Shown here one piece after another: positions 21,954 to 30,425 of a stretch of 35,131 nt of DNA. Within the stretch, counting starts at the first letter, position 1. Every line of letters begins with the position of its first letter. The notes under the pieces are model-generated. The model did no database searches. It was not told the origin of the DNA and saw nothing but the letters and a program-made list of their open reading frames with translations. The DNA comes from Bifidobacteriaceae bacterium (lineage in GTDB: Bacteria > Actinomycetota > Actinomycetes > Actinomycetales > Bifidobacteriaceae). The translations under genes and the position numbers were made by a program. The stretch is from contig JALCOX010000013.1 in assembly GCA_022649925.1 (NCBI GenBank), positions 1 to 35,131 of the forward strand, in the 5' to 3' direction.

Positions 21954-22316
21954 ATGGAGTTCACTGGCCATTTCGATTTCGACGGCCTGGCAGGCGCGGG
22001 CGAATCCGCACTCACTACCGGCCTCATGAAAGCCGGAGAGCATGTTAAGGAAATAAGTAGTCGTCTCGCGCCGAAGGAAACTGGGCACCTGGCGGGATCC
22101 GCCGACGTGCGACTCGTTTCCCAGGGTTACGTGGAGATCCGCTACCCCGGTCCCTACGCCAGATATCAGGAGTTTGGCGTCTACTACCGTCACGGCAGGA
22201 TGGGCAACATTTTGCATCATGACAACGGGCAGTCGTTTTATCTGACTACCGCAATGCTCGCCAACCGTGACAAGGTTGGCGAAATCGTGGCGCAGAGCGT
22301 GCGAGGTGAGATCTGA
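21954..22316 (+). CDS. HK97 gp10-like neck/tail-completion protein
   Basis: This 120-residue protein has the HK97-gp10-like pattern: an N-terminal helix-rich part, the PKETGHLAGSADVR segment (compare 'PxdTGxLrxS') and YPGPYARYQEFGVYYRHG (compare 'YaxyvEfGT'). These proteins join head and tail or complete the tail. AGGAGG six bases before ATG 21954 fixes the start. Confidence 0.82.
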   Translation: MEFTGHFDFDGLAGAGESALTTGLMKAGEHVKEISSRLAPKETGHLAGSADVRLVSQGYVEIRYPGPYARYQEFGVYYRHGRMGNILHHDNGQSFYLTTAMLANRDKVGEIVAQSVRGEI

Positions 22317-22771
22317 TGGCATCACCCACAAGCGATGTGCTCGAGGAGCTGGCAAAGCTCCTCTCCGCGGCAGGTGTCGGCATCTGGAAGGACTCCACAT
22401 CATACGACGCTAACGACACGGCCATCTTCATGAAGACCATGCCAGAGAGCCCAGATCGTTGCATCGTGCTCAATCTCACTCCTGTGACCGACAACGCGAC
22501 ACTACCTACTGGCACCATGCTGCTGCAGGTCGCCTGCAGGGGTAGCCAGTCGAAGCCACTAGATCCCGACGACCTGTGCGACCAGTGTTTCGACGTCCTC
22601 CACGGGCTCACCGACCATATGTGCGGCGACTGCACCATCGTGCAAGCTAACCGCATCTCGTCAGCCTCTATGGGTGATGACGATACTAAACGATGGGTAC
22701 GTGCCGACCAATACGAGCTTGACGTGGATTATCCCCCAACAAATTTGCGCCCCATTCGGGGAGCTTGGTAA
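22316..22771 (+). CDS. Tail terminator / minor capsid-like protein
   Basis: This 151-residue protein (VLEELAKLLSAAGVGIWKDS, then CIVLNLTPVT and MLLQVACRGSQSKPLDPDD) has the helix-strand pattern of phage tail-terminator proteins and the right place, just before the major tail gene. It would cap the tail tube to fix its length. Several Cys residues cluster in CDQCFDVLHGLTDHMCGDC. It overlaps the previous gene by one base. Confidence 0.7.
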   Translation: MASPTSDVLEELAKLLSAAGVGIWKDSTSYDANDTAIFMKTMPESPDRCIVLNLTPVTDNATLPTGTMLLQVACRGSQSKPLDPDDLCDQCFDVLHGLTDHMCGDCTIVQANRISSASMGDDDTKRWVRADQYELDVDYPPTNLRPIRGAW

Positions 22772-22799
22772 ATCAATCAATTCCCGAAAGGAAAACAAT

Positions 22800-23774
22800 A
22801 TGACAACCGCACTCGCGCGTCGATTCCTCGTTGACGTGTCAGAAGACAATCAGAACTGGGTGCCACTGCGCGGCATCGACGACCTCGATCCCTCGGTGTC
22901 GCCCACCACGCAGGACGCCAACGACTATGATTCCGACGGCTGGGGCAGCAAGGAAATCACCCTGCAGGAATGGTCCCTCGACATCAAGGCGCTGCGCAAG
23001 GTGAATGCCGGGAAGATGGATCCCGGTCAGGAGCTGTGTCGCAAGCGTGAGGGCAAGTTCGGTGATGATGCTCGCATTTATGCGCGCTGGTACGACCGCA
23101 ACGGCAATGATGAGGCCTACTCCGGCCGCGGTATCGTCACATGGAAGCGCTCCAAGACGGGCGTCACCGACCTCGAGGAAATTCAGGTCACCATTTCCGG
23201 GGACGGCCCTCGCCTCGAGATTGACAACCCCGTGAACTCTGCGACTACTCCCACTATTGTGAGCATCCTGCCTGCTGGCGCTGCGGTTGGCGACCTCGTA
23301 CAGATCACAGGTAGTGGCTTCTCAGGTGCTACCGATGTTGATTTCGGAGGCACTGCCGCCACCTCGTTCACTGTCGCCTCTGATGCTCTCGTAGTCGCTG
23401 CCGTGCCCACCACGGGCAAGCAAGCAGTCACTGTCACAAGTGCGAGCGGCGCGTCTAACGCCGTGGACTATGAGGCTGGTGCAGCAAACCCCAGTGAACC
23501 CGCTACCGTAACGGTGGGGTCAGTGACACTGACCCCAGAAACCGTATCGGTGGAGGCGGGAAAAACCGCTGACGTTGCCATCGCGTTCTCCCCAGAGAAT
23601 GCGACAGACACAACCATCAGCATCAATGACGCCGTAGATACGAGCATCGCAACCGCAACGCTCTCGGGTGCGACGATCACCGTCACCGGCGTAGCAGCAG
23701 GCTCCACTACCATCTCCGGCACTGTCGGAGACAAAGAGTTCAGCCTCACTGTCACCGTCACTGCAACCGCATAA
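22800..23774 (+). CDS. Major tail protein with two C-terminal Ig-like domains
   Basis: This 324-residue tail-tube protein has the tube domain at residues 1-145 (VDVSEDNQNWVPLRGIDDLDP, ITLQEWSLDIKALRK). An IPT/TIG-like Ig domain follows at about 150-228 (PTIVSILPAGAAVGDLVQITG, GKQAVTVTSASG), then a Big_2-like domain at about 240-324 (VTLTPETVSVEAGKTADV, GVAAGSTTISGTVG). Ig domains on tail tubes may help weak attachment to cell-surface carbohydrate. They are fused in frame here, without a frameshift. AAAGGA precedes the ATG at 22800. Confidence 0.88.
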   Translation: MTTALARRFLVDVSEDNQNWVPLRGIDDLDPSVSPTTQDANDYDSDGWGSKEITLQEWSLDIKALRKVNAGKMDPGQELCRKREGKFGDDARIYARWYDRNGNDEAYSGRGIVTWKRSKTGVTDLEEIQVTISGDGPRLEIDNPVNSATTPTIVSILPAGAAVGDLVQITGSGFSGATDVDFGGTAATSFTVASDALVVAAVPTTGKQAVTVTSASGASNAVDYEAGAANPSEPATVTVGSVTLTPETVSVEAGKTADVAIAFSPENATDTTISINDAVDTSIATATLSGATITVTGVAAGSTTISGTVGDKEFSLTVTVTATA

Positions 23775-23793
23775 ACCGGCCATACCTTATCCG

Positions 23794-23835
23794 TCCCGCT
23801 TTCACATCCATGCTCCTTGTGAAAGCGGGATTTTT
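23794..23835 (+). terminator. Intrinsic terminator after major tail protein
   Basis: TCCCGCTTTCAC (23794-23805) pairs with GTGAAAGCGGGA (23819-23830), 12 bp, followed by TTTTT. It is a clear hairpin-plus-U-tract structure at the end of a highly expressed gene. Confidence 0.85.
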
Positions 23836-23868
23836 CATACTCCAGGAGCAGCCCATACAGGAGCAATC

Positions 23869-24300
23869 ATGGCATTCAAAGACTATTCAGAATTGGCAGA
23901 CGAACCCCTTGCCTTTCCCATCAACGGCACGGTTTACACAGTGCCGCCCATCAGCGCCAAGGATGGCCTCAAAGCTCAACAGCTCATCCAGCGCAGCGTC
24001 GAGGGCGAACCCATTCCGATGAGCGACCTCGCTTCGCTGCTACTCGGTTCCGCTCAGCAACAGATGCTCGACGACAATGTGCCGCTCGCTGCCTTCACGC
24101 GCGCCACTATCACTGCGATAGCCGACTTCCAGCAGGGACGCGAGATCGCCGAGGCGACATGGGAGACCGCGGGCGACCCAAAAGCACTCGAGGCGTTCCT
24201 CAATCACCTGAACACAAAGCGGGTCGCGGCAACTACGACCCAGAAACCGGCCTCTACGAATGGTACGAAAACGTCCCAGAGCAAGCCAAAGGCGGCGTAA
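23869..24300 (+). CDS. Tail assembly chaperone (gpG-like)
   Basis: This 143-residue protein precedes the tape-measure gene, and its 3' third overlaps another open frame in -1 register, the standard gpG/gpGT arrangement. Residues 1-105 would be shared with the frameshift product; the remaining 38 (to SQSKPKAA) are specific to this form. It coats the tape measure during tail-tube assembly. A CAGGAGCA site precedes the ATG. Confidence 0.85.
   Translation: MAFKDYSELADEPLAFPINGTVYTVPPISAKDGLKAQQLIQRSVEGEPIPMSDLASLLLGSAQQQMLDDNVPLAAFTRATITAIADFQQGREIAEATWETAGDPKALEAFLNHLNTKRVAATTTQKPASTNGTKTSQSKPKAA
24177..24183 (+). other. -1 ribosomal frameshift site CCCAAAA
   Basis: In the gpG frame this reads C CCA AAA, a canonical X XXY YYZ slippery heptamer. 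After a -1 slip, reading continues from AGC at 24183 in the downstream frame, which is open from before the site to 24503. It is the only such heptamer I find in register in the overlap. Confidence 0.8.
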
Positions 24301-24503
24301 TCGCCCCCACGTGGACTGAGCTGCTCAACCAATGGGATCTGCTCGTTATCGATTTCCAGAGAAGCTACGCGCTCGAGATCGACGATCTCACGCTCCTCTC
24401 CCACCGCTCATGGCAGTGGCTCCTCCGCCGCATCAGAGGACTCCTCGCCGATCCGCAGTCACTCATCCGCCGCCACCTCGAAACACAGCAGGAAAAAGAA
24501 TAG
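24183..24503 (+). CDS. Frameshift extension of tail chaperone (gpT-like part)
   Basis: Read after the -1 slip at 24177-24183, this adds 106 residues to the first 105 of gpG, giving a 211-residue gpGT-like fusion. The extension contains a Tyr/Glu-rich segment (NYDPETGLYEWYENVP), then TWTELLNQWDLLVIDFQ and a basic helix (SWQWLLRRIRGLL). It has no convincing start of its own: the in-frame ATG at 24159 lies inside gpG coding and lacks a ribosome site. It ends 12 bp before the tape-measure gene. Confidence 0.8.
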   Translation, partial: STRGVPQSPEHKAGRGNYDPETGLYEWYENVPEQAKGGVIAPTWTELLNQWDLLVIDFQRSYALEIDDLTLLSHRSWQWLLRRIRGLLADPQSLIRRHLETQQEKE

Positions 24504-24515
24504 AAAGGCTGAACA

Positions 24516-27500
24516 ATGGCCGATACCTCCGTTGGATCCATCAGGGGTGAGCTGGAACTCGGTGTCTCTGACTGGATGGAGAGCATCGGCAAAGCCAAGA
24601 CGGCCGTTGACAGCCTCAAAGACACGGACGACATCACCCTCGACGCGGACGTCAGCAGGGCCCTCGCCAAAATCGAGGAAGTCCGTGCCTCTGCCGCCGC
24701 TCTCTCCGATGACCGCCTGGCGGGACCCTCGGTTTCCGGCGACAGCTCCGATGCTATTGCCAAGTCAAAGGCAGTAGCCGCCGCCACCCGGGACCTCGAC
24801 GCCGCCAATCAAGGGGTCGCCGCCAGCTATCAGAAGCTCGACGAGGCTCAGTCTGCCGCCGGTGAAGGATCCTCGCGTTATCTCACTGCGCAGGCCGGCC
24901 TTACTCGGTCGCTCAATCAGCAGCACAGCGCGTTCGACAAGCTCAACACCGCTATCGACACTGAGAAAACGAAGCTCTCTCAGTCGGAATCTGCCACTAA
25001 TAATGATGCGAAGGCCAAGGCCACACATGCAACCGAGACTAATCGAGACGCTCAGTCACAGAACAGTCTCCTCAGTGCGCTGATTCCGCTCGCTCCTGCT
25101 CTTGTTCCTATCGCTGCTGGCGCGGTTGGCGTGGGAGCAGCACTGGGCGGTATGGCTATTACTGGAGTGGCTGCCATCATGGGTGTGAAGGCGGCTATGG
25201 CGCAGGGCACTGCAACAGGTGACGCTTACAACCGAGATCTCACAGCACTCAAAGTTTCTATGAGTGGCCTAGCGAGTACGGCCGCAGCGGGCGCGCTCGA
25301 GGGATTCCATCGTTCCGTCTCAGCTATCAACGCTGACATGCCTGTAACCAACCGTCTCGTTGCTCTCATGGCGCAGGACGCAGGCCGCATTACTGGCAAT
25401 GGAGTTGCCGGATTCCTCGGTATTCTCAACAATCTGCAGCCTGTCATCCAGCAGGTGGACGCATGGCTCGTCCGAGGATCCGAATCGTTCGCACAATGGG
25501 GAACTGGTAACGGAGCGAAGGAATTTGTCGCCTATCTCCTCGGCGCACTGCCAGGGGTAGAAAACACTCTCAGCAGCCTCTTCACCGCTGCTGGACACAT
25601 CGTGCAGGCGTTCGCTCCATGGGGATCCATCGTTCTCACTGCAGTAACCACCGTGGGGAATGCGATCAGCGCAATCCCCGCCCCGATCCTCACCACTCTC
25701 GCAGTGGGTGGCATGGCCGTGTTTACTGCGTTCAAAGCCTGGAGCGCGATCAGCGGCATCATCACCGGCGTTAAAACAGCCCTCGTAGGAATGGCCGCCG
25801 CCACCGGTATTGCAGCTGGACCCATCGGCCTCGTCGTTGCTGGCATCGGTCTCCTCGCTGGAGCCTGTGCCGCATTCTCTAGCAGCAGCCAGAGTGCCAC
25901 CGACGCACAAACCGATTTCACCAGTGCCCTACAGCAGTCCAACGGTGCTCTCGATGAGAACGTTCGCGCGCAAGCTGCAAAACAGCTCCAGGACGCGGGT
26001 GCAATTGACAAAGCAAAACAACTCGGCATCAGCACCCAAGAACTCGTTGACGCCGCACTCGGTGAGGGCGACGCCTATGACACAGTGAGCAACAAACTAC
26101 AAAAAACAGCTGACGCGCATAAAAACGCAACCAGCGCTGGAGCTATGGGGGTAACAACGTGGGATTCCGAGGGACGCGCAGCCCAGGACCTGTCCTCCGC
26201 TCTCGCAACCACTCACGACGGACTGTCGAACGCTGTGCAGGACCAAAAGGAGCTCGATGACGCCACTAAGGGATCTATGGCCTCCTCCACTGGGGAACAG
26301 ACAATCCTCGGCGTCACCTCTGATAAGTTCAACCAGCTGAGCACGGCAACGAATAACGCAACTACGGCCGCCAATAACTACAAGACAGCTCTCGATATTC
26401 TCAATGGTGGCGCGCAGGCCGTAGAAGCGTCCCAGATCAAACTGTCGCAAGACTTCACCAATGGCGCTAGCACGATTCAGAGCAACATCAAGTCCACTGA
26501 CAAGGCCACCGCCACCTCCATGGATGTGAACACCAAGTATGGTGCTGCGAACCGGCAGACGATTCTCGGCATGATCCAGGACTCGCAGCAGCTCGCCGAC
26601 TCGATCATTAAGAACGGGAAGGATGACGAGGCTACGCGGCAGAAAGCCAACGCCTCGCTCACCCAATCCAAGCAGAAGATTCTCGAATTCGCGGCGGCAA
26701 ACGGCCTGAGCGAATCAGCGGTGAAGAAAATGCTCGCCTCTATGGACCAATACAACGCAAAAGATGTACCGGCCAAGACCATCAAGGTGACGGATCTCGC
26801 CTCGAAAGTGTTCGAAGCAGTTGGTCTCAAGGCCAAAAGCATCAAGAACGGCAAGGTCACTATTAGCGGTAATAACAAGGCCGCCATGGCAGCCATCTCA
26901 CAAGTCACAGGTGCAAAGATCAACAAAAAGACCGGCACCGTCACGATGAACAAGAAGCAGTATGACGTGGCTCTCGCAGTCGCAAACGGTGCGAAACTCG
27001 ACACTAAAACGGGCTACCTGCTTGGCAACAACAGCGACGCATTCAGGAAATTCGCTGCCGCACAGGGTTGGAAGATTGATCCTAAAACCGGTCATATCAA
27101 GGGCGAGAACGGTGATTTCATGGCGAAGAAGAGAGCCGTGGAAAACACCACCATCGCAGGCAAAAAAGTCAACGTCAGCGCTGAACCGAGCAGTTTTTGG
27201 GGGACAATGGGTGGAATCCTCTCCCATATTTTTAGTGTCAACGTTGGGGTGAATGCCTCCAAGCACGCTGGTGGCGGTGAGATCAAGGGTCCAGGTACTG
27301 GCACGTCAGATAGTGTGCCTATTTATGCGTCTGCGGGTGAGCACATGCTGACCGCAGACGACGTGAATGCTATGGGTGGGCAGAAGGCCGTGTATGCATT
27401 CCGTTCCTCTCTCCACTCTGGGAGGACGGCTGATACTAGTTCTCTCGGGGTTGGTTCAGTCAGTAAAACCAGGACAGCTACACAAACTACGCTGCCCTCA

Positions 27501-27614
27501 ACGATCACGCTGGTGGATGCTGACGGCAGTCTGCTCGGCCACATGAAGGTCATTGCGGGTCAGGCCGTCACGCAGCAGAACAAGAGTCTGAGAAGGAGCT
27601 TGATCAATGGTTAG
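24516..27614 (+). CDS. Tail tape measure protein
   Basis: At 1032 residues this is the longest gene; its length sets the tail length. The N-terminal part is helical with coiled-coil character (about 1-180). Hydrophobic segments follow (about 190-235, LIPLAPALVPIAAGAVGVGAA, and again about 400-450), typical of tape-measure membrane regions. From about 798 to 868 three short repeats of the form G-x-K-[IL]-[DN]-x-K-T-G occur. A C-terminal GGGEIKGPGTGTSDSVP, then a SAGEHML segment, is a common end of these proteins. AAGG precedes the ATG; the next gene overlaps its stop by 8 bp. Confidence 0.95.
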   Translation: MADTSVGSIRGELELGVSDWMESIGKAKTAVDSLKDTDDITLDADVSRALAKIEEVRASAAALSDDRLAGPSVSGDSSDAIAKSKAVAAATRDLDAANQGVAASYQKLDEAQSAAGEGSSRYLTAQAGLTRSLNQQHSAFDKLNTAIDTEKTKLSQSESATNNDAKAKATHATETNRDAQSQNSLLSALIPLAPALVPIAAGAVGVGAALGGMAITGVAAIMGVKAAMAQGTATGDAYNRDLTALKVSMSGLASTAAAGALEGFHRSVSAINADMPVTNRLVALMAQDAGRITGNGVAGFLGILNNLQPVIQQVDAWLVRGSESFAQWGTGNGAKEFVAYLLGALPGVENTLSSLFTAAGHIVQAFAPWGSIVLTAVTTVGNAISAIPAPILTTLAVGGMAVFTAFKAWSAISGIITGVKTALVGMAAATGIAAGPIGLVVAGIGLLAGACAAFSSSSQSATDAQTDFTSALQQSNGALDENVRAQAAKQLQDAGAIDKAKQLGISTQELVDAALGEGDAYDTVSNKLQKTADAHKNATSAGAMGVTTWDSEGRAAQDLSSALATTHDGLSNAVQDQKELDDATKGSMASSTGEQTILGVTSDKFNQLSTATNNATTAANNYKTALDILNGGAQAVEASQIKLSQDFTNGASTIQSNIKSTDKATATSMDVNTKYGAANRQTILGMIQDSQQLADSIIKNGKDDEATRQKANASLTQSKQKILEFAAANGLSESAVKKMLASMDQYNAKDVPAKTIKVTDLASKVFEAVGLKAKSIKNGKVTISGNNKAAMAAISQVTGAKINKKTGTVTMNKKQYDVALAVANGAKLDTKTGYLLGNNSDAFRKFAAAQGWKIDPKTGHIKGENGDFMAKKRAVENTTIAGKKVNVSAEPSSFWGTMGGILSHIFSVNVGVNASKHAGGGEIKGPGTGTSDSVPIYASAGEHMLTADDVNAMGGQKAVYAFRSSLHSGRTADTSSLGVGSVSKTRTATQTTLPSTITLVDADGSLLGHMKVIAGQAVTQQNKSLRRSLING

Positions 27615-29052
27615 TCTCACTGCGACCCCAGATCCGGATTCCCTGCCGCCCGACATCGATGTGCGTTTGCAAGCGGCGACCGGCGCGAAAATCAACACCG
27701 TCACCATCTCGCGCATTAAGGGCGGTGTGGAGACTGTGTTACGCCGCCAGCCCGCCACGGGCACAGACGGCACGGTGTCACTGGACGTGGAAGCCCCGTA
27801 TGAGGCGGATGTCACCTATCACGCTACCGGTACTCTGACGCCACCTTCGGTTTCCTCCAAGTGGGCCGGTACCGCCCGCGCCTCGAACTCCCTGCTGCTG
27901 CTCGACGGCACCACGATAGCGACGAACAGGATCCCGGCCGCTACTCCGGTTCATGGCGATCCTTGGTCTTCTCGATGGAGTTCGGCGGATACCATTGTAG
28001 ATCCTGGCATTCTGCACAACGTGCCTTCGATCGATGGAAAAAGATGGCAGGCGGGACTCATGTACCCGTCGAATCCCGACGACACGGCACCTGCCGCCCA
28101 GTCAGGGTTCTCCCCGCTCATCGAGGGTGCCGGAGACTACGTGCTCGTCTGGCAGCAGCGGCACACGGGGCCTACTGCCTCGAACGTGAAAGTATCCATT
28201 GGATACACGGCTGATTCCAAGACGTGGACGATGAAATTCCCGACCGCCACGGAGACGTTCGACGGAGCGAACTGGGTATGGCGTATGGTGCCCTTCACCG
28301 TCTCCTCGGCAGGACGTATCGCCTTCTATCTCGAGACGCAGGCGGAAACGCCGTTCGTCGATGGTGACGCCTTCGACTTCAACGATTTCGGCCTCTACAC
28401 TGCCGCCGAATATGCGGCGATGAAAGCCTCGGGAGTCTTTTTCTTTGATGGCACGCGCATTGTGAAGGTTGCTGACACCAGCTTCGACGTGAAGTCCACG
28501 GCGGTCACACTCTCCACCAATTCAGGCTGGCTCATTCACCCGGCGAACCCGGCGAAGAGCATGGCCGTGCCGAGCCGCTACGTGACCTCGCTCGAATCCG
28601 TGGTGCGTCCCTCAAGCGCGGTGCGTCACGACGTGATGCGCTCCCGTTACCCGGTATTCACGATTCCAGGTCAAAGGCGTTCGCGCCAGTTCACGCTGAA
28701 GCTGCGGACTCAGACGAGCGATGACGAGAGCCTGCTCGCAGCGCTCACGGCCGATCAAATTCCCATTCTCATAAACTTCCGTCCTTCGGACAGGATCCCC
28801 GTGGATCCGATCTACGCGCAGATTCTCGACGTTCAGGAAGATCCATTCGCGCAGATGGCCTATCCAAGCGGTGGCCCGGGCGCGTGGCGCGTCTGGCAGT
28901 TGGCGTGCGTTGAGGTTGATTCTCCTGCCGTTGTGCAGGATCTCGTCGGCTGGACGTACACAGACCTACGGAATACTGAACGCAGTTACGCAGACCTACT
29001 CACCCACTACGCCTCCTATGCGGACGTGCAGGCGAATACACCGAGGAGCTAG
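27607..29052 (+). CDS. Distal tail protein (Dit-like)
   Basis: This 481-residue protein directly follows the tape measure, the normal place for the distal tail hub. Beta-rich segments fill residues 1-100. The middle (about 170-270, VLVWQQRHTGPTASNVKVSIGYTADSKTW) has a carbohydrate-binding-module-like jelly-roll look. The C-terminal third (VVRPSSAVRHDVM, PGQRRSRQFTLKLRTQTSDDE) resembles actinophage minor tail proteins. It starts inside the tape-measure gene. The CBM-like insert is an impression, not a family match. Confidence 0.75.
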   Translation: MVSLTATPDPDSLPPDIDVRLQAATGAKINTVTISRIKGGVETVLRRQPATGTDGTVSLDVEAPYEADVTYHATGTLTPPSVSSKWAGTARASNSLLLLDGTTIATNRIPAATPVHGDPWSSRWSSADTIVDPGILHNVPSIDGKRWQAGLMYPSNPDDTAPAAQSGFSPLIEGAGDYVLVWQQRHTGPTASNVKVSIGYTADSKTWTMKFPTATETFDGANWVWRMVPFTVSSAGRIAFYLETQAETPFVDGDAFDFNDFGLYTAAEYAAMKASGVFFFDGTRIVKVADTSFDVKSTAVTLSTNSGWLIHPANPAKSMAVPSRYVTSLESVVRPSSAVRHDVMRSRYPVFTIPGQRRSRQFTLKLRTQTSDDESLLAALTADQIPILINFRPSDRIPVDPIYAQILDVQEDPFAQMAYPSGGPGAWRVWQLACVEVDSPAVVQDLVGWTYTDLRNTERSYADLLTHYASYADVQANTPRS

Positions 29053-29054
29053 CA

Positions 29055-30194
29055 ATGTACTCAGTCACTGAGGAATACCTGGCCGCTCTTAATACGACGC
29101 ATACAACCAGTGCTACAGCAATCGCCACACCAGTTTCCGGGGCGGCGGTGACGCTGCAGATTGTCTCCGGCAGTGTCACCGCCACGTATCAGCAGGGCAC
29201 GCGCCGCACCGCAGCATTGGAATGTTATGCGGTCGGATCCGCAGGCGGCAAATCGATCCCACCCCAACAGGTAATAACCCTGCTCAAAAATCCCGGCACC
29301 CGCGTCACCGTGCAGGCTGGAATCGGCACTAGTCGTATGACAGAGGTGCTCATACCAATGTGTACGGGTAGACCCACTGACCCCCAGTGGATCGTAGGAG
29401 AGGGAACATTGTCCCTCTCCGTCACCGACGACTGGTGGCGCGTCAGCCAGGGTAGGTTCACCACCACGTGGGCTCCCACAAAGGGGATGCGACGAGTTGA
29501 TGCTGTTAAACAACTCATGCTGCAGGTCGCCCCAAAAGCGAAAACTAGTATCACTGCTACTGACACGGGCACTATTAGTGTTGCTGGTGATTGGGGTGAG
29601 AACCGAGATAGCGCGATCAATACGATCTGCACGGACGGTGGATTCGACGCCTATTTCAACCGATCCGGCACTATCGTTATCGAGGACTCGAAAACAACTA
29701 GTGATCCTGTTCGTTGGACGATGAAAGCAGGCGACGGCGGCGTGCTCGTTGACGCCACCACTGGCGTAGAGGAGTCAAAACTCTATAACACTGTCGTCGT
29801 CAAACCATCCGGAACCGACGACAAACAAAAATGGACTCCACAAGTCGCTAAACTCTCCTCTGGTCCGCGCGCACCCGCCACACTCGGTGTCACAATCCCC
29901 TATTTCGTCGCCTCCCCTACAGCTAAAGACTCCGCCGCCGCCATGAAGATTGCGAAGGCGCGCCTCGATTTCGTTACCGGTACAGCCGAAACACTCGACA
30001 CCACAGCTATCGCAAACCCTGCACTCGACGAAGGTGATGTGATTCAGGCAATCGTGCCTGGTGACACGTATTGGCAGGAGTCAGCGACCTCGTGGAAATA
30101 CTACGTGGATTCAATCTCATGGGATCTCATCAACGGATCTATGAGTCTCAAAGCCAGAAACGAGGGGGCGGTGAGTGACGATGACGCAAGCTGA
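29055..30194 (+). CDS. Tail hub/baseplate protein (DUF5047-like)
   Basis: This 379-residue protein starts MYSVTEEYLAALNTTHTT. It has the layout of actinophage DUF5047-type minor tail proteins, with a hub-like domain (GSVTATYQQGTRRTAALECYAVG) and a later segment NTICTDGGFDAYFNRSGTIVIED seen in Tal-like hub proteins. It sits between the Dit-like and receptor-binding genes and probably forms the tail-tip hub. Start 2 bp after the previous stop. Confidence 0.75.
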   Translation: MYSVTEEYLAALNTTHTTSATAIATPVSGAAVTLQIVSGSVTATYQQGTRRTAALECYAVGSAGGKSIPPQQVITLLKNPGTRVTVQAGIGTSRMTEVLIPMCTGRPTDPQWIVGEGTLSLSVTDDWWRVSQGRFTTTWAPTKGMRRVDAVKQLMLQVAPKAKTSITATDTGTISVAGDWGENRDSAINTICTDGGFDAYFNRSGTIVIEDSKTTSDPVRWTMKAGDGGVLVDATTGVEESKLYNTVVVKPSGTDDKQKWTPQVAKLSSGPRAPATLGVTIPYFVASPTAKDSAAAMKIAKARLDFVTGTAETLDTTAIANPALDEGDVIQAIVPGDTYWQESATSWKYYVDSISWDLINGSMSLKARNEGAVSDDDAS

Positions 30195-30414
30195 TGTAGT
30201 CGAATTAGCGAGTCTCCTCCGCTCGCCCTCCTCCGCAACCTCTGTAACCGCACGATTTGGCACAGTGAAAACCGTGTCACCAGTCTTTGCCGCCTGTGAG
30301 GGCGTCGATTTCGAGTGCCGTGCAATCAGTGGACAAACTCTCACTGTCGGCGCGTCCTGCGTAATTCTCACACTCGGTATCGGCACCACTCCTATCCTCA
30401 TCCAACTCGTCTGA
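30181..30414 (+). CDS. Small baseplate-associated protein
   Basis: A 77-residue beta-rich protein (TARFGTVKTVSPVFAACEG, VDFECRAISG, GASCVILTLGIGTTPILIQLV) starts inside the end of the hub gene and ends 11 bp before the receptor-binding gene. It looks like a small OB-type barrel. ATG 30181 or an in-frame GTG at 30175 may be used; the GAGGGGGCGGTGAG run upstream serves either. Confidence 0.65.
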   Translation: MTQADVVELASLLRSPSSATSVTARFGTVKTVSPVFAACEGVDFECRAISGQTLTVGASCVILTLGIGTTPILIQLV

Positions 30415-30425
30415 AAGGCAATATC

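Noticed and set aside
24159-24503. Separate tail gene starting at ATG 24159
   Set aside because: It starts inside the upstream gene without a ribosome site, while a perfect slippery heptamer joins the frames.
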